DNA of 64,000 bases from Yunchengibacter salinarum (GTDB lineage Bacteria > Pseudomonadota > Alphaproteobacteria > Sphingomonadales > Kordiimonadaceae). Shown in pieces: positions 33,326-42,359 of the stretch. The notes beneath the pieces were generated by a model. It searched no databases and had not been told where the DNA came from. It saw nothing but the letters and a program-made list of their open reading frames with translations. Position numbers and translations under genes: made by a program. The stretch lies in the NCBI RefSeq assembly GCF_037658235.1, contig NZ_JBBJLN010000001.1, positions 1 through 64,000 of the forward strand. The letters run 5' to 3'. How positions within the stretch are numbered: position 1 is the first letter of the stretch; every line of letters begins with the position of its first letter.

Positions 33326-35971
33326 CTAAAGCTTCCGCTCCACCTCGTGCAGGGTATAGATCTCGACCACATCACCCTTCTTGAAATCGTGGAAGTTCTC
33401 AAAGGTCATGCCGCATTCCTGACCGGGATTAACGGTGGTCACATCATCCTTGAAGCGGCGCAGATTGCCGATCTGGCCTTCATAGATGATCACGTCATCA
33501 CGCAGAATACGGGCCTTGTGGTCACGCCGGATATTGCCTTCCAGCACATAACAGCCGGCGGCCATGCCGGTTTTGCCCGCGCTGAACACATCGCGGATTT
33601 CGGCCTGGCCGATGATCTCTTCCTTGTATTCGGGGCCAAGCTCGCCAGCCATGGCGGCTTTCACCTCGTCGATGGCCTCATAGATCACCGAATAATATTT
33701 GATGGCGACGCCCTGCTGCTCGGCTGCTTCGCGGGCCTGCTTGTTGGGCCGCACATTGAAGCCGATCACCAGCGCATCGGATGCCTGGGCCAGCGCGATA
33801 TCGCTTTCGGTGATGCCGCCCACGCCGCCATGGATCACGCGGCATTCGATGTCATCATTACCGGCCTTTTCCAGCGCGGTCTTCAAGGCTTCCACCGAGC
33901 CCTGCACATCGCCCTTGATCACCACGTCGAAGTTAACCTTGTCCTCGCTCTCTTTCATTTGGGTGAAGAGCGATTCCAGCGTCTTGGGCGCGGCGGCAGC
34001 GGCCTGGCGCTTGCGGCGTATTTGTTCCTGCCGGTAATCGGTGATTTCACGGGCACGGGCTTCATCCGTTACGACAGCGAAATCATCACCGGCGCCCGGC
34101 GCCCCGTTCAGGCCAAGAACCTCAACCGGCTGGCTCGGCCCGGCGGTTTCCACATTCTCGCCGCGATCGTTCAGCAACGCCCGCACCCGGCCCCATTCCG
34201 GCCCGGCCACGAAGATGTCGCCCAGATTGAGCGTGCCGCGCTGAACCATGACGGTAGCCACCGGCCCACGGCCCTTTTCCAGCTTGGCTTCCACCACCAC
34301 GCCCTCGGCGGGGCGATCCGGGTTGGCCTTCAGCTCAAGAATTTCCGATTGCAGGGTGATCGCCTCTTTCAGGGCCTCGATCCCCGTACCATTGATGGCG
34401 GACACCTCCACCTCCTGCACATCGCCGGAGAAGGTTTCGGTCACCACTTCATGCTGCAACAGTTCGCTGCGCACCCGATCCGGGTCGGCGCCTTCACGGT
34501 CGATCTTGTTGATCGCCACGATGATCGGCACACCGGCGGCCTTGGCATGGTTGATCGCCTCGATGGTCTGGGGCATGACGCCATCGTCCGCCGCCACCAC
34601 CAGGATCACGATATCGGTCACACGGGCGCCGCGCGCGCGCATTTCGGTAAAGGCGGCATGGCCCGGCGTGTCCAGGAAGGTGATCAGGTCGCCATCCTTG
34701 TCGGCCACCTGATAGGCGCCGATATGCTGGGTAATGCCCCCGGCTTCACCGCCGACCACATTGGTGGTGCGAATCGCATCCAGCAGGGATGTCTTGCCGT
34801 GGTCCACATGGCCCATGACCGTCACCACGGGCGCGCGGGGCTGCTTGGCCTCTTCGGCATCTTCCGCACCGAACAGACCGATTTCCACGTCCGCGTCGCT
34901 GACCAGCTTGGGCTTATGGCCGAATTCTTCCACCACCAATTGGCAGGTCTCCTGATCCAGTGTCTGATTGATGGTGGCGATCACGCCCATATTCATCAGC
35001 GCCTTGATCACCGCGGTGGATTTTTCCGCCATCCGGTTGGCCAGTTCCTGAACGGTAATGCCTTCCGGGATCGTGACTTCACGGCTCTGGCGCTGCTGTT
35101 CGCCGCCGCCACCGGTGCGGCCCTGCTTCTTGGCCTGTGCCCGGCGATAGGCCGCGACGGAACGCTGACGCCCGCCATCGGCCCCTTCCAGGGCCTTGGA
35201 TACGGTCAGGCGCGAGCGGCCATTGCGATCGGTCTTGCCCTTGGCGCGCGGCGTGGCCACGGCACCGGACTTCTTTTCCTTTTTCTTGCGACGAGCCGTA
35301 TCGTCCACCGGGGTCTCACCCTCGGCGGAGCGGCGGCGTGCCTCGCTCGCCTTGCGCATCCGCTCGGTCTGGGCCTCCAGGTCCGCCTTTCGACGGGCCT
35401 CTTCCTCGGCCTGTTCCTTGGCGGCGCGTTCCGCCTCGATCTTTTTGACGGTCTCGTCCTCGGTCTTCTTGCGCGCTTTTTCTTCCGCCGCCTTCTTGGC
35501 CTGCTCTTCGGCGCGGCTGCGGGCCTCCGTCTCGGCGACGGCCTCAGCCTGTTCGCGCGCGGCATTTTCCGCCGCTTCGCGTTTCTTGCGCTCTTCCTCT
35601 TCCGCCGCGCGGCGCACGGCCTCCTCGGCCTGGCGCTTGCGGGCCTCTTCCAGCACGCGGGACCGGTTGGCCAGCTCCGCGCTGGTCAGGCCATCGGCGC
35701 TGGTGTCCCGCGGGCCCCTGTCCTCGCTGGAGCGCCGGGGCGGGGCGGGCTTTTTCGGCTTGAAAGCGGGGGCCTGCGGGCGCGGTGCGGCCTGCTGCGG
35801 CGCAGCCGCGCTGCCCCCCTTCTTGACGAGTCGCTTCTTCTTGCGCTCGACAACCACCGTCTTGCCGCGACGGGCGCCACCCGACGACGCGCCAGCCGAG
35901 CCGGACTCCTTGCCCGCATTCACACCCAGCTTGCTCCGCCCAGACAGCGTCAGTTTCTTGTCGTCGCTCAT
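33326..35971 (-). CDS. infB: Translation initiation factor IF-2
   Basis: IF-2 is the GTPase that places initiator tRNA on the 30S subunit. The 881-residue protein has a long charged N-terminal region. It is basic near residues 35-80, then an Ala/Glu/Arg coiled coil at about 105-215. IF2_N follows near 300-345, and the G domain carries GHVDHGKT at 387-394, DTPGHAAF and NKID. C-terminal domains end in VVEIYTLHEVERKL. ATG 35971 (MSDDKKLTLSGRSKLG) is the family-typical start. It follows ylxR with a 1-nt gap. The long N-terminal extension is normal for alphaproteobacteria. Confidence 0.98.
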   Translation of the reverse strand: MSDDKKLTLSGRSKLGVNAGKESGSAGASSGGARRGKTVVVERKKKRLVKKGGSAAAPQQAAPRPQAPAFKPKKPAPPRRSSEDRGPRDTSADGLTSAELANRSRVLEEARKRQAEEAVRRAAEEEERKKREAAENAAREQAEAVAETEARSRAEEQAKKAAEEKARKKTEDETVKKIEAERAAKEQAEEEARRKADLEAQTERMRKASEARRRSAEGETPVDDTARRKKKEKKSGAVATPRAKGKTDRNGRSRLTVSKALEGADGGRQRSVAAYRRAQAKKQGRTGGGGEQQRQSREVTIPEGITVQELANRMAEKSTAVIKALMNMGVIATINQTLDQETCQLVVEEFGHKPKLVSDADVEIGLFGAEDAEEAKQPRAPVVTVMGHVDHGKTSLLDAIRTTNVVGGEAGGITQHIGAYQVADKDGDLITFLDTPGHAAFTEMRARGARVTDIVILVVAADDGVMPQTIEAINHAKAAGVPIIVAINKIDREGADPDRVRSELLQHEVVTETFSGDVQEVEVSAINGTGIEALKEAITLQSEILELKANPDRPAEGVVVEAKLEKGRGPVATVMVQRGTLNLGDIFVAGPEWGRVRALLNDRGENVETAGPSQPVEVLGLNGAPGAGDDFAVVTDEARAREITDYRQEQIRRKRQAAAAAPKTLESLFTQMKESEDKVNFDVVIKGDVQGSVEALKTALEKAGNDDIECRVIHGGVGGITESDIALAQASDALVIGFNVRPNKQAREAAEQQGVAIKYYSVIYEAIDEVKAAMAGELGPEYKEEIIGQAEIRDVFSAGKTGMAAGCYVLEGNIRRDHKARILRDDVIIYEGQIGNLRRFKDDVTTVNPGQECGMTFENFHDFKKGDVVEIYTLHEVERKL

Positions 35972-35972
35972 A

Positions 35973-36635
35973 CTATCCTTCAATCCCTTCCGCTTGGCTT
36001 GGCCGCGGTTGGTCGCGGTATGCCATAAGTCGGTCGCATTCGACCAGCAATTTTTCCGCCCCGGTTGCCGCGCTGGCAGCTTTTTCGGGGCCCAGAACCA
36101 GTATATGGGCCGTATTGTCCCGGCCCAGCGCCGCCGACAGACCGTCCCGGTCCAGCGGCGCACGCAGCGGCACCGGCCAATCCCCGGCCAGCGCCAGCTT
36201 CGCCAGCTTCCGGCGCCCGTCCGGCGCCGCGTCGCTGGCGGCAATCAACAGGCGCGCCCGGCGTCGCTCGGCCCCCTTGAGGGCGGCGCGCACCGTATCG
36301 AACCCGGCCAGCACATGGCCCGCCCGCCGCTCCAACCCCAGGCGATCCATCACCTGGCGGGCAAGCAGACGGTCAATCCGGGCCACCAGATCATCCGGCA
36401 CCATGGCGGGCCTGACCGCCTGCTTCAAAGCGCGGCTGGCGCCCTTGTAAAAGGCGCCACTGTCCAGCCCGGCCTGAAGGTTCGGGCCATGGCACTGAAC
36501 ATACAGCCCGCGCCCCGGCAATTTGCCTTTCAGGTCCGGCGCCAGCACGCCGTCCGGCCCCGGCACCAGCCGGATCAGGCGCTCCGGCGGCAGGGTCTCA
36601 CCGGTCAGCACACAGCGACGGCTGCACGCCTGCAT
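35973..36635 (-). CDS. ylxR: YlxR-family RNA-binding protein with L7Ae-like domain
   Basis: The protein combines an N-terminal YlxR (DUF448) domain (RRCVLTGETLPPERLIRLV, LPGRGLYVQC) with a C-terminal L7Ae/L30e-like domain, the usual form in alphaproteobacteria. It lies between nusA and infB, as in most bacteria, and is thought to bind RNA or RNase P. ATG 36635 (MQACSRR) starts at the domain edge and gives 220 residues. GTG 36644 is an alternative, and neither has a clear ribosome site, so translation may be coupled to nusA, whose stop is 22 nt upstream. Confidence 0.92.
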   Translation of the reverse strand: MQACSRRCVLTGETLPPERLIRLVPGPDGVLAPDLKGKLPGRGLYVQCHGPNLQAGLDSGAFYKGASRALKQAVRPAMVPDDLVARIDRLLARQVMDRLGLERRAGHVLAGFDTVRAALKGAERRRARLLIAASDAAPDGRRKLAKLALAGDWPVPLRAPLDRDGLSAALGRDNTAHILVLGPEKAASAATGAEKLLVECDRLMAYRDQPRPSQAEGIEG

Positions 36636-36657
36636 CGGCCCGGCCACCGGCGCGGCC

Positions 36658-38406
36658 TCAGGCGCTGCCCTTCGGCGCGCTCTCGTCGGTTTCAGCGTCG
36701 GGCGCCGCGTCCGCGGTGTCTGCCGCCGGGGCCTCTGCCTCGGCAGCATCCGCGGCCACCGGGGCGTCCGCCTCGGCGTCGGCACCGGCTTCGGCGTCTG
36801 CGCCATCTTCCGCATCCACGGCTTCACCGTCCACGGCATCATCATTGCCGCCCGCCTCATCCTCGGCGGTGCCGAACGCGTCCTCCTCGGAAATCCAGCC
36901 AAGCTGCACCCGCGCCACCATGATCATGGTGCTGGCATCCGCCTCACTCAACGGGAAATCCCGAAGAATGCCGTCCTGGCTGCTGGTCAGTTCATCGGCG
37001 GCGCAACCGGCGAAGTCTTCCAGCGTCTTGACCTCTTCCTCGCCCAGCTTCACCAGCATGGGCGCGGTCAAGCCTTCAAGGTCGGCCAGATCATCGCTGA
37101 CACCCAGTTCGCGGCGGCGCTCATGGGCGGCGTCCTCTTCCGCTTGCAGGAAATCGGCGGCACGGCGCTGAAGCTCCGCCACCAGATCCTCATCCAGCCC
37201 TTCCACGGACAGCAGCTCTTCCGGCTCCACATAGGCCACTTCCTCCACCTCGGTGAAACCTTCGGCCACCAGCAGGTGCGCCAGCGTGTCGTCCACGTCC
37301 AGGGCCTCCATGAAGCGCTTGCTTTGCGCCATGAACTCTTCCTGACGGCGCTCGCTCTCCTCCGCCTCGGTCATTATGTCGATGGTCCAGCCGGTAAGCT
37401 GGGATGCCAGCCGCACATTCTGCCCGCGCCGCCCGATGGCCAGCGAAAGCTGATCGTCCGGCACCACCACTTCCACGCGGCCACTGTCCTCATCCAGCAC
37501 CACCTTGGTCACCTCGGCGGGCTGAAGGGCATTGACGATGAAGCTCGCCACATCCTCGGAAAAGGGAATGATGTCGATCTTCTCGCCCTGAAGCTCGTTC
37601 ACCACCGCCTGAACCCGGCTGCCGCGCATCCCCACACAGGCGCCCACCGGATCGATGGACCCGTCAGAGGACAGAACGGCGATCTTGGCCCGGCTGCCCG
37701 GATCACGCGCCACCGAGCGCAGTTCGATGATGCCGTCATAGATTTCCGGCACTTCCTGCGCGAACAGGGCGGCCATGAATTCAGGCCGCGTGCGGGACAT
37801 GAAAATCTGCGGGCCGCGCGTTTCCCGGCGCACATCATAGATATAGCCGCGGATACGCTCGTTCTGGCGGATATGTTCGCGCGGGATCACCTGATCGCGG
37901 CGCATGATCGCCTCGGCACGGCCAAGGTCCACGATCACATTGCCATATTCCACCCGCTTCACCAGGCCGGTGACCACCTCGCCCACACGGTCCTTGTATT
38001 CTTCATACTGGCGCTCGCGCTCGGCGTCGCGCACCTTCTGAACAATCACCTGCTTGGCCGTCTGCGCGGCGATGCGCCCGAAATCCATCGGCGGCAGGCT
38101 GGAGGCCAGATAGTCGCCCACTTCCGCATCCGGCTTGTCGTGGCGCGCATCCGCCAGGCCGATCTCCGTGGCGGGGTTTTCCACCGTGTCCACCACTTCA
38201 AGCACACGGAAGAGCCGGATTTCGCCATTATTGCGGTCGATCTGGGCGCGAATCTCGTTTTCCGCGCCATAGCGCGAACGCGCCGCTTTCTGGATCGCCT
38301 CTTCCATCGATTCCAGCACGATTTCCTTGTCGATCGACTTTTCCCGCGCCACCGCATCCGCGATGGAGAGCAATTCCAGCCGATTCGCACTGACTGCCGA
38401 TGCCAT
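36658..38406 (-). CDS. nusA: Transcription termination/antitermination factor NusA
   Basis: NusA binds RNA polymerase and modulates pausing, termination and antitermination. The 582-residue protein has the N-terminal polymerase-binding domain (SANRLELLSIADAVAREKSI), an S1 domain, two KH domains (GACVGMRGSRVQAVVNEL, LAIGRRGQNVRLASQLTGW) and two C-terminal acidic repeats. It ends in a long Ala/Asp/Glu-rich tail of about 75 residues that carries no recognisable domain. It follows rimP after about 125 nt. Confidence 0.98.
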   Translation of the reverse strand: MASAVSANRLELLSIADAVAREKSIDKEIVLESMEEAIQKAARSRYGAENEIRAQIDRNNGEIRLFRVLEVVDTVENPATEIGLADARHDKPDAEVGDYLASSLPPMDFGRIAAQTAKQVIVQKVRDAERERQYEEYKDRVGEVVTGLVKRVEYGNVIVDLGRAEAIMRRDQVIPREHIRQNERIRGYIYDVRRETRGPQIFMSRTRPEFMAALFAQEVPEIYDGIIELRSVARDPGSRAKIAVLSSDGSIDPVGACVGMRGSRVQAVVNELQGEKIDIIPFSEDVASFIVNALQPAEVTKVVLDEDSGRVEVVVPDDQLSLAIGRRGQNVRLASQLTGWTIDIMTEAEESERRQEEFMAQSKRFMEALDVDDTLAHLLVAEGFTEVEEVAYVEPEELLSVEGLDEDLVAELQRRAADFLQAEEDAAHERRRELGVSDDLADLEGLTAPMLVKLGEEEVKTLEDFAGCAADELTSSQDGILRDFPLSEADASTMIMVARVQLGWISEEDAFGTAEDEAGGNDDAVDGEAVDAEDGADAEAGADAEADAPVAADAAEAEAPAADTADAAPDAETDESAPKGSA

Positions 38407-38531
38407 TTTGCCTCACTCCTTGGCGTTCGGGGCCGCGCCCTTGCGGGGTGGCCACCGGTCTGTCCTGCCGGACGATCCGTCCGCTGCGTTTCTGTTCAAG
38501 GGCACCCGCGACCGGGCGCCCGCCCGCGGCC

Positions 38532-39032
38532 TCAGCCGCCAGCCTTTCCGGCCGCCTCGATCAGGGCGTCGGTCAGTACCAGCTTGGCCTTGGCCATGTC
38601 CTCGTAATTCAGGGTGACGGGGCCGAGATCCTCGGTCTCCACAGTCACCGTTCCATCGCCCACATGGGTCAGCCGACCGCGAAAACGGCGCCGTTCCCCC
38701 ACTTTTTCGGTCATTTCGACCTTCACATCAAAGCCCTGCCAGCGGGCAAAATCCTTCATCCGGGTCAGAGGCCGATCAATACCGGGGGAGCTGACTTCCA
38801 GCAGATATTCGCCGCCGATCGGGTCCTCCACATCCAGCAAGGCGGACACTTCGCGGCTTACCGTCGCGCAGTCGTCCACATTCATTGTACCATCGGGCCG
38901 CTCCGCCATCACCTGAAGGGTGGGCTTGCGCCCGCCGCCATAGGTGACACGCACCAGTTCATAGCCCAGGTCCTCGACCACGGGGCCGATCAGGGTGGCG
39001 ATCCGTTCTGACAAGGGGTCCAGCCCTTTCAC
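38532..39032 (-). CDS. rimP: Ribosome maturation factor RimP
   Basis: RimP assists maturation of the 30S subunit. The 166-residue protein shows VVEDLGYELVRVTYGGG, the DDCATVSREVSALLDVEDPI helix and YLLEVSSPGIDRPLTRMKDF. I chose GTG 39032 because AAGGAG lies 8-9 nt upstream and it gives the family length. The longer frame begins at TTG 39110 and has no support. It is the first gene of the nusA-infB operon. A terminator for the upstream trmB gene lies between. Confidence 0.95.
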   Translation of the reverse strand: MKGLDPLSERIATLIGPVVEDLGYELVRVTYGGGRKPTLQVMAERPDGTMNVDDCATVSREVSALLDVEDPIGGEYLLEVSSPGIDRPLTRMKDFARWQGFDVKVEMTEKVGERRRFRGRLTHVGDGTVTVETEDLGPVTLNYEDMAKAKLVLTDALIEAAGKAGG

Positions 39033-39171
39033 CTGATTGGCTCCTTCCTGTCGCGCCGGGCCGATGGCCCGGAAGTCAATGCATTCTGGCGGCGGCCCGG
39101 TTTTCACCAAAGCATACGCGAAACAGTGTCCGCCGCCCGGTCCCGAAAGCCCGACAGGCAGTCACGGCCAT

Positions 39172-39195
39172 AAAAAAAAGCGGGCTGAAAGCCCA
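39172..39195 (-). terminator. Rho-independent terminator after trmB
   Basis: On the minus strand GGGCT and AGCCC form a short stem followed by GC and a run of eight T. It lies about 80 nt beyond the trmB stop and 140 nt before the rimP start, so it separates the two units. The rimP promoter should lie between it and 39032. Confidence 0.85.
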
Positions 39196-39276
39196 CCCCT
39201 TTCACCATCCAGTGCTTTCAGGAGAAGTGCCCTTTCTATAGCGCCTGTGCGGGCGCGGGGCAAGGACAAATCGGCC

Positions 39277-40065
39277 TCACCCCGTGCGGGGGCGGCGACG
39301 ATAGATCAAATGGCTGGCGCGCCCCTCGATCGCCTTGGTTTCATAACGGGTGCGGGGCCAGTCATGGGGTCGGGTCTGCCAGTGAGAGACGCTTTCCGCC
39401 GTCCAGTGAAAATCATCGCGGTGGGCCATCTGAATGGCGGTCCAGCGCTTGTAGACGGGATGGTCGGTGCCGATGCGCAATTCGCCGCCATCGGCCATGA
39501 CACGGGCCAGCAGATCCAGCATGGGCGGGTTGACGAAGCGCCGGCGGGCGTGACGGGTTTTGGGCCAGGGGTCCGGGTGGATCAGAAAGACCCGATCCAG
39601 GCTGGCATCTTCAAGCGCATGAAGCACATGGCGGGCATCATCGTCATACAGGCGCACCCGGTCCTGCACGCCCGCCTCGACCACCCGGTCCACCGCCGCG
39701 GCAACGCCGTTCAGATAAGGTTCGCACCCGATCAGCCCCACATTCGGGCCATGGCTCGCCTGCCAGGCCAGGTGCTCCCCCTTGCCGAAACCGATTTCCA
39801 GCCACACCCCCTCTGGCCGGGCCGGGAACAGCGTGGCCGGGTCCAGGCTTGCGGGCGGGGTATCCGGCCCCACCGGCACCCGGAGCGCAGGCAGCACATC
39901 ATCAATCAGGGCCTGCTTGCGATCCGACAGGCGCGGCCCCTTGCGGCGCCCGAAAAAGCGATGTTCGGGGGGCGGCGCGACGGGCGTGTCAGGCGCGACG
40001 GGCGTGTCAGGGGCGCTGTCGGCATAGGCGCTGTCGGTATTGGCGTGTTCTGAAGTGGAAGCCAT
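39277..40065 (-). CDS. trmB: tRNA (guanine-N7)-methyltransferase TrmB
   Basis: TrmB methylates guanine 46 of tRNA using S-adenosylmethionine. The protein has the motif LEIGFGKGEHLAWQA, then GCEPYLNGV and the conserved HPDPWPKTRHARRR. ATG 40065 (MASTSEHANTDSAY) is preferred; the longer frame would start at GTG 40116. The N-terminus has a low-complexity stretch, including APDTPVAPDTPV, made by an 18-bp direct repeat in the DNA. In many relatives metK would lie upstream, but here the XRE gene comes first. Confidence 0.95.
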   Translation of the reverse strand: MASTSEHANTDSAYADSAPDTPVAPDTPVAPPPEHRFFGRRKGPRLSDRKQALIDDVLPALRVPVGPDTPPASLDPATLFPARPEGVWLEIGFGKGEHLAWQASHGPNVGLIGCEPYLNGVAAAVDRVVEAGVQDRVRLYDDDARHVLHALEDASLDRVFLIHPDPWPKTRHARRRFVNPPMLDLLARVMADGGELRIGTDHPVYKRWTAIQMAHRDDFHWTAESVSHWQTRPHDWPRTRYETKAIEGRASHLIYRRRPRTG

Positions 40066-40154
40066 GCACGGGTCCGTTCGCGGCGGGTCGGGGACAATGA
40101 TGCCCGTGGGATACACGGCCCGCCCCCATGCTGCAAGCCGGCTCGCCTTCTGGT

Positions 40155-40589
40155 TCAGAACTTTTCAGGGGCTTCGGTGTCCGTTGGGGTGCCTTCAAAG
40201 GTATCGCCCACGGCGCGCAGCAGATCCCGCAAACGCTGACGCACCGCCTCGTCGCCGATGCGCTCATAGGCCCGCACCAGTTCCAGCGTCTCGCGGCGGG
40301 TATAGCTGCGGTCCACCTCGAACGGCTCGCCATCCTCGGCCATGCCCTTGCGGCCATAGCCCGTCATGTCGCCGGGCATGTCCTCGAAAAAATAGGTGGG
40401 GGCCACATCAAGAATACGGGAAATGCGGAACAGGCGGCCCGCGCCGATCCGGTTGGTGCCCCGCTCGTATTTCTGAACCTGCTGAAAGGTAAGACCAAGT
40501 GCCGTGCCCAGCTTTTCCTGACTGAGACCAAGAAGCGTGCGGCGCAAACGCACGCGGGAGCCCACATGAACATCAATAGGATCCGGCAT
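40155..40589 (-). CDS. XRE-family transcriptional regulator
   Basis: The 144-residue protein has a helix-turn-helix of the XRE (Cro/C1) type (RVRLRRTLLGLSQEKLGTAL, FQQVQKYERGTNRIGAGRL). A C-terminal part (SYTRRETLELVRAYERIGDE) found in alphaproteobacterial regulators of this class follows. ATG 40589 gives MPDPIDVHVG, typical of the family; upstream ATG codons are not supported. It is preceded by the AT-rich palindrome at the lnt 3' end. Its targets cannot be predicted. Confidence 0.92.
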   Translation of the reverse strand: MPDPIDVHVGSRVRLRRTLLGLSQEKLGTALGLTFQQVQKYERGTNRIGAGRLFRISRILDVAPTYFFEDMPGDMTGYGRKGMAEDGEPFEVDRSYTRRETLELVRAYERIGDEAVRQRLRDLLRAVGDTFEGTPTDTEAPEKF

Positions 40590-40707
40590 AAAAAAGCCCC
40601 TGAAAACTGACCGCATAACAAATAGAGCGCAAAATCGCCCTGAAAGCCGGGCTTTTTTATGAACCAGCCCTTGTCAAAAGAGCAAGTAAAGAACCCTTGA
40701 AGATGCA

Positions 40708-40746
40708 TATTATTACTTTAAAGTGCTTTTATTATAAGTAATAATA
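40708..40746. promoter_or_regulatory. AT-rich 11-bp inverted repeat at the lnt 3' end
   Basis: TATTATTACTT and AAGTAATAATA are perfect inverted arms separated by 17 nt. They span the lnt stop codon and lie about 120 nt upstream of the XRE gene in a patch much richer in AT than its surroundings. It could be an operator of the XRE gene or a weak terminator for lnt. Confidence 0.55.
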
Positions 40747-42359
40747 TTATAAGTTGCATAGATCAGAATCAGCGCGGCAAGCCCCAGAACCAGCAGGATT
40801 CTGACCCGTGTGGGCAGCCAGGGTGCGGCGAGCGCGCGCGGTAGCGGACTGTCCATGACACCTGCCCGGTCCAGCGCCAGATGGCTCACCACCCGGCCAT
40901 AAGCATCGATAACCGCACTGATTCCGGTTCCCGCCGCGCGGACCATGGGCAAGCCTTCCTCCACACTGCGCAGTCGGGCCTGTGCCAGATGCTGGCGCGG
41001 GCCGTCAGACAGGCCGAACCAGCCATCATTCGTTACATTCAGCAACCAATGGGGGCGCTCCCCGGCGGGGATGACGGCGCCGGGGAAGATTACTTCATAG
41101 CAGATCAGGGGGGAAAAGGCGGGAATGCCCGGCAGGTTGATGCTTTCCGGCCCCGGCCCGCTGGAAAATCCGCCCCCGGCAGCGCCGCGCGCCAATTGAC
41201 GAAGCCCGATGGCCCGGAAAAAATCGGCAAAAGGCATGTATTCACCGAACGGCACCAGATGCGCCTTGTCATAGCGGGCGAACAGGTCGGCGCGGGAATT
41301 AACCGCGAACAGGCTGTTGTAATAGTCCACCCCATTGGGTCCGCTGTCGAAACGCGGCCCGCCCACAATGGCGAAACTGCCAAAAGGCAGCAGGCGGGAC
41401 AGCCGCCAGCGTTCCAGCGAGCCCTGCCGGTCGAAGCTGTCCGTCTGGATCGAGGCTTCCGGCCAGATCAGCAGGTCCACCGGTGGAATCTTGCCGTCTT
41501 CCCCGCCGGTACGGGACCGGCGCACATGTTCGGCGAAATGTTCGGGTATCAGGTGGCGGACCCATTTTTCCTTCTGATCGATATTGGCCTGCACCACCCT
41601 GAGCGTGATATCCGTATGCACACGGGTCGGCGCCATTCTAAGCGCCCCGGCCAGCGTGACTGCCACCATCAGCGCCAGCAGCATGGCCGAAGGAATCAGG
41701 CGGCGCGGCCCCAAATGGCCATCCAGCACCAGCACGGGGGCGCTGGCCGCCAGCAGGGTGACCAGGCTCAGCCCATAGACACTGAGCCAGTAAACCCCCT
41801 GCACCGGCCAGGCCCAGTCCGCCCAGAGCGACCCCAGAAGATGCCAGGGAAAACCGGTGAACCAGGTGCCGCGCGCCAGTTCCATCACGGTCCAGGCCGC
41901 CGCCAGCACGAACAGCCGCCCGGTGGCCGCCATCAGGGTGCGGCGGCCCGGCCACAACAGCCGCGCCAGACCAAAGGCACCCGCCACATACAGCGCCAGC
42001 AGCGCGGCCAGGGCCAGCACCGCCACCGGCGCCAGGGCCGGGGGCACCACATCCTGCCGGGAGAAGCTCTGGCCAATCCAGTTCAGGCCAATGGAAAACT
42101 GCCCGAATCCGACCCACCAGCCCAGATGAAAAGCCCGCCGGGGCCGGGGCGCGCGATCAATCAGCCGCACCAGAACCGGCGCCACCAGAAACAGCACGGG
42201 AAAGGCATTGGTGGGGGCAAACACCAGCGACAGCGCCATGCCCAGCAGCAGCGCCACCGCGGGAAGGCCGAAGCGGCTGTGCTCATCCAGCCAGGCCAGC
42301 GCCCGGTCCAGCGGCCCGAAAGGCGGCGCCTCGACCCCCGCCGGATCAGTCATCGTCAT
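40713..42359 (-). CDS. lnt: Apolipoprotein N-acyltransferase
   Basis: Lnt adds the third acyl chain to lipoproteins in the inner membrane. The 548-residue protein has several N-terminal helices and a periplasmic nitrilase-type domain. Catalytic residues are Glu in IWPEASIQTD, Lys in YDKAHLVPFGEY and Cys in PLICYEVIFPG, all intact. A final hydrophobic helix (ILLVLGLAALILIYATY) is followed by an odd AT-rich tail of Tyr, Asn and Lys. ATG 42359 or 42353 overlaps the corC stop; I used 42359. Gene order corC-lnt is standard in this group. Confidence 0.95.
   Translation of the reverse strand: MTMTDPAGVEAPPFGPLDRALAWLDEHSRFGLPAVALLLGMALSLVFAPTNAFPVLFLVAPVLVRLIDRAPRPRRAFHLGWWVGFGQFSIGLNWIGQSFSRQDVVPPALAPVAVLALAALLALYVAGAFGLARLLWPGRRTLMAATGRLFVLAAAWTVMELARGTWFTGFPWHLLGSLWADWAWPVQGVYWLSVYGLSLVTLLAASAPVLVLDGHLGPRRLIPSAMLLALMVAVTLAGALRMAPTRVHTDITLRVVQANIDQKEKWVRHLIPEHFAEHVRRSRTGGEDGKIPPVDLLIWPEASIQTDSFDRQGSLERWRLSRLLPFGSFAIVGGPRFDSGPNGVDYYNSLFAVNSRADLFARYDKAHLVPFGEYMPFADFFRAIGLRQLARGAAGGGFSSGPGPESINLPGIPAFSPLICYEVIFPGAVIPAGERPHWLLNVTNDGWFGLSDGPRQHLAQARLRSVEEGLPMVRAAGTGISAVIDAYGRVVSHLALDRAGVMDSPLPRALAAPWLPTRVRILLVLGLAALILIYATYNIITYNKSTLK

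Noticed and set aside
33284..36028. Long frame opposite infB
   Set aside because: Antisense shadow of a GC-rich gene with strong codon bias; composition is His/Gly-rich and has no family signature.
39110..39112. Longer RimP from TTG 39110
   Set aside because: GTG 39032 has a strong ribosome site and gives the family length.
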